Source: Aquabacterium commune | Lineage (GTDB): Bacteria > Pseudomonadota > Gammaproteobacteria > Burkholderiales > Burkholderiaceae_C | Length of the DNA: 64,000 nt | Assembly: GCF_004362855.1 (NCBI RefSeq) | Contig: NZ_SNXW01000002.1 | Coordinates: 62,001-126,000, forward strand | Direction of reading: 5' to 3' | Shown: piece after piece, positions 63,002 through 64,000 of the stretch | Layout of the letters: every line of letters begins with the position of its first letter | Position numbering within the stretch: the stretch's first letter is position 1 | The notes under the pieces: generated by a model | Seen by the model: the letters and a program-made list of their open reading frames with translations, nothing else | What the model was told of the DNA's origin: nothing | The model's database searches: none | Program-made: the position numbers and the translations under genes

Positions 63002-63888
63002 GCCCCACCGTGACGGCGATGCTGCCCACGCTGCGAGCAGGCTTTGACCGACCCGTACGCCGCGCCCTGCTGGGCGTGCAATGCCGCGATGTGGCCGATG
63101 GCCGTGTGGTGTCCGATGGCCTGCAGCTCGTGCTGTACGACCTGTGGCAACCGCGCCCCACACGCCAGGCCCGCGTGCTGAACACCAACCGCAGCGGCGT
63201 GTTCGCGCTGCACGACGTCCCCGGCATCCGCAGCTTCCTGACACCGTCAGAAGCCGACAGCGATGCCGCCTTGGCCCTTGACGACCTCGGCTCGCCGGCA
63301 TCGCCCGACCTGCCGCGCTTTCGCCTCACGGTGCACGACACGCTGAACCGCTACGTGGACATGGCCCTGACGCCCACGCTCGGCCAGGGCCTGTGGGGGC
63401 CGCTGGGTGACGGCTTGCCCCATGTGCCGCTGTACAGCGCCGCCACCCGCACGCCGCCGATCGGCATGGCCAGCCTGCGCACCGAGTTGCGCTCGGCCAC
63501 GCACCCGGAACAAGCCATCGCCTGGGCCCACCTGCGCCTGATGCTCAACGGCGTCGCCCTGGCCGAAGGGCTGAGCGATGCCGCTGGCCGCGTGCTGATG
63601 GTCTTCCCGCTGCCCCGCCCCCGCGAAGGGCTGCCGCAAGGCTCCCCCGCCACGGCCGCGGCCCTGCTGGACTGGCCCGTGACCTTGCAGGCGTTCTGGT
63701 CACCTGAGCGGCGCGCCGACCTGGCCCAGGGCCACGTGCCCGACCTCGACGGATTGCTGGCGCAAGCCCCTGTGCCCCTGCTGCAGCACGCCGCCCCACC
63801 CACGCCCCTGGGCACCCTCACCCTGCGAGCCGGCCAGACCCTGCTCGTGGCCTCCCCACCCTCATCGTTCCTGTTCGTCGCGGACTGA
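62998..63888 (+). CDS. Contractile-system protein of unknown role
   Basis: The 296-residue protein begins MSPTVTAMLPTLRAGFDRPV and has beta-rich segments such as SDGLQLVLYDLWQPRP, GVFALHDVPGIRSF and RFRLTVHDTLNRYVDMAL. Segments resemble surface or carbohydrate-binding beta sandwiches more than enzymes, and no active-site motif is visible. Its position between DUF4255 and the sheath gene, with a four-base overlap, marks it as part of the injection system. Possibly a decoration or cage protein. Confidence 0.6.
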   Translation: MSPTVTAMLPTLRAGFDRPVRRALLGVQCRDVADGRVVSDGLQLVLYDLWQPRPTRQARVLNTNRSGVFALHDVPGIRSFLTPSEADSDAALALDDLGSPASPDLPRFRLTVHDTLNRYVDMALTPTLGQGLWGPLGDGLPHVPLYSAATRTPPIGMASLRTELRSATHPEQAIAWAHLRLMLNGVALAEGLSDAAGRVLMVFPLPRPREGLPQGSPATAAALLDWPVTLQAFWSPERRADLAQGHVPDLDGLLAQAPVPLLQHAAPPTPLGTLTLRAGQTLLVASPPSSFLFVAD

Positions 63889-63905
63889 CTCCGCAGGAGA
63901 TACAC

Positions 63906-64000
63906 ATGCCCGAGTACCTCGCCCCAGGCGTCTTCGTGGAAGAGACATCGTTCCGAGCCAAGAGCATCGAGGGGGTCTCCACCACGACCACCGGCTTCAT
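63906..64000 (+). CDS. Contractile tail sheath protein, N-terminal part (cut by window edge)
   Basis: The first 31 codons read MPEYLAPGVFVEETSFRAKS and continue IEGVSTTTTGF. The MPEYLxPGVYVEE opening is the signature of phage-like sheath subunits (Afp2-4/Pvc2-4 and phage tail sheath family). GGAGA lies eight bases upstream. The rest of the gene and the remainder of the cluster are outside the window. Confidence 0.9.
   Translation, partial: MPEYLAPGVFVEETSFRAKSIEGVSTTTTGF

Noticed and set aside
62065-64000. Prophage tail remnant instead of an injection system
   Set aside because: No lysis, integrase, capsid or terminase genes are visible, while DUF4255 next to the sheath and a sigma-54 promoter fit an extracellular contractile system better. 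It cannot be fully excluded because the cluster is cut by the window edge.

Overview
The window is GC-rich chromosomal DNA of a betaproteobacterium, most likely order Burkholderiales. That placement is inferred from gene content: a type II homoserine kinase followed by a BPSS1780-family membrane protein, a DUF3348-DUF802-OmpA-DUF2894 cluster, oxyR beside recG, and a cytochrome oxidase operon with ctaG, DUF2970, SURF1, ctaA and ctaB. No rRNA, tRNA or CRISPR array was seen. The organism appears aerobic and Gram-negative.

Layout. 0-7.8 kb: start of polA (cut by the window edge), an outer-membrane barrel, thrB plus BPSS1780, oxyR, recG and a periplasmic glycerophosphodiesterase with a clear terminator. 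7.8-10.5 kb: four exported or membrane proteins of unknown role, including a PEP-CTERM protein. 10.5-15.8 kb: katG, with a candidate OxyR site, divergent from an arsenic operon (arsR, two arsC, an aquaporin in place of an efflux pump, arsH). 16.2-18.5 kb: an accessory stretch with a complete IS5-family element, a 36-bp direct repeat pair and a toxin-antitoxin module. 18.5-23.5 kb: a five-gene operon with an ExbB/MotA-like channel protein carrying a long helical tail and a MotB/OmpA-like partner, which resembles the ZorAB part of Zorya. 23.6-25.9 kb: queA-tgt for queuosine. 25.9-30.9 kb: an EEP-family phosphatase/nuclease, a CAAX-type protease, an LplT-PlsC fusion and a CoA transferase. 30.9-33.1 kb: tonB-exbB-exbD with a strong Fur box. 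33.2-44.1 kb: part of a type VI secretion cluster (tssA; then ompA, tagF, tssM, an unknown membrane protein and an M15 peptidase) without the rest of the core genes. 44.3-47.3 kb: folE, a BLUF photoreceptor, a DUF429 protein and a hexose-6-phosphate mutarotase. 47.4-57.7 kb: a complete caa3-type cytochrome oxidase locus with heme A synthesis and copper-insertion genes. 57.9-60.5 kb: a methyltransferase, comF and a LolD-like ATPase. 60.6-64 kb: a sigma-54 activator, a near-consensus sigma-54 promoter and the start of a cluster with DUF4255 and contractile tail sheath genes, probably an extracellular contractile injection system that continues past the window.

Links between regions. OxyR (3.2 kb) very likely controls katG (10.6 kb). 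The Fur box lies between tonB and tssA, so iron could influence both. The sigma-54 activator at 60.7 kb sits directly upstream of a sigma-54 promoter that would drive the injection-system operon. The two most promising under-described systems are the ZorAB-like motor operon and this sigma-54-controlled injection system.
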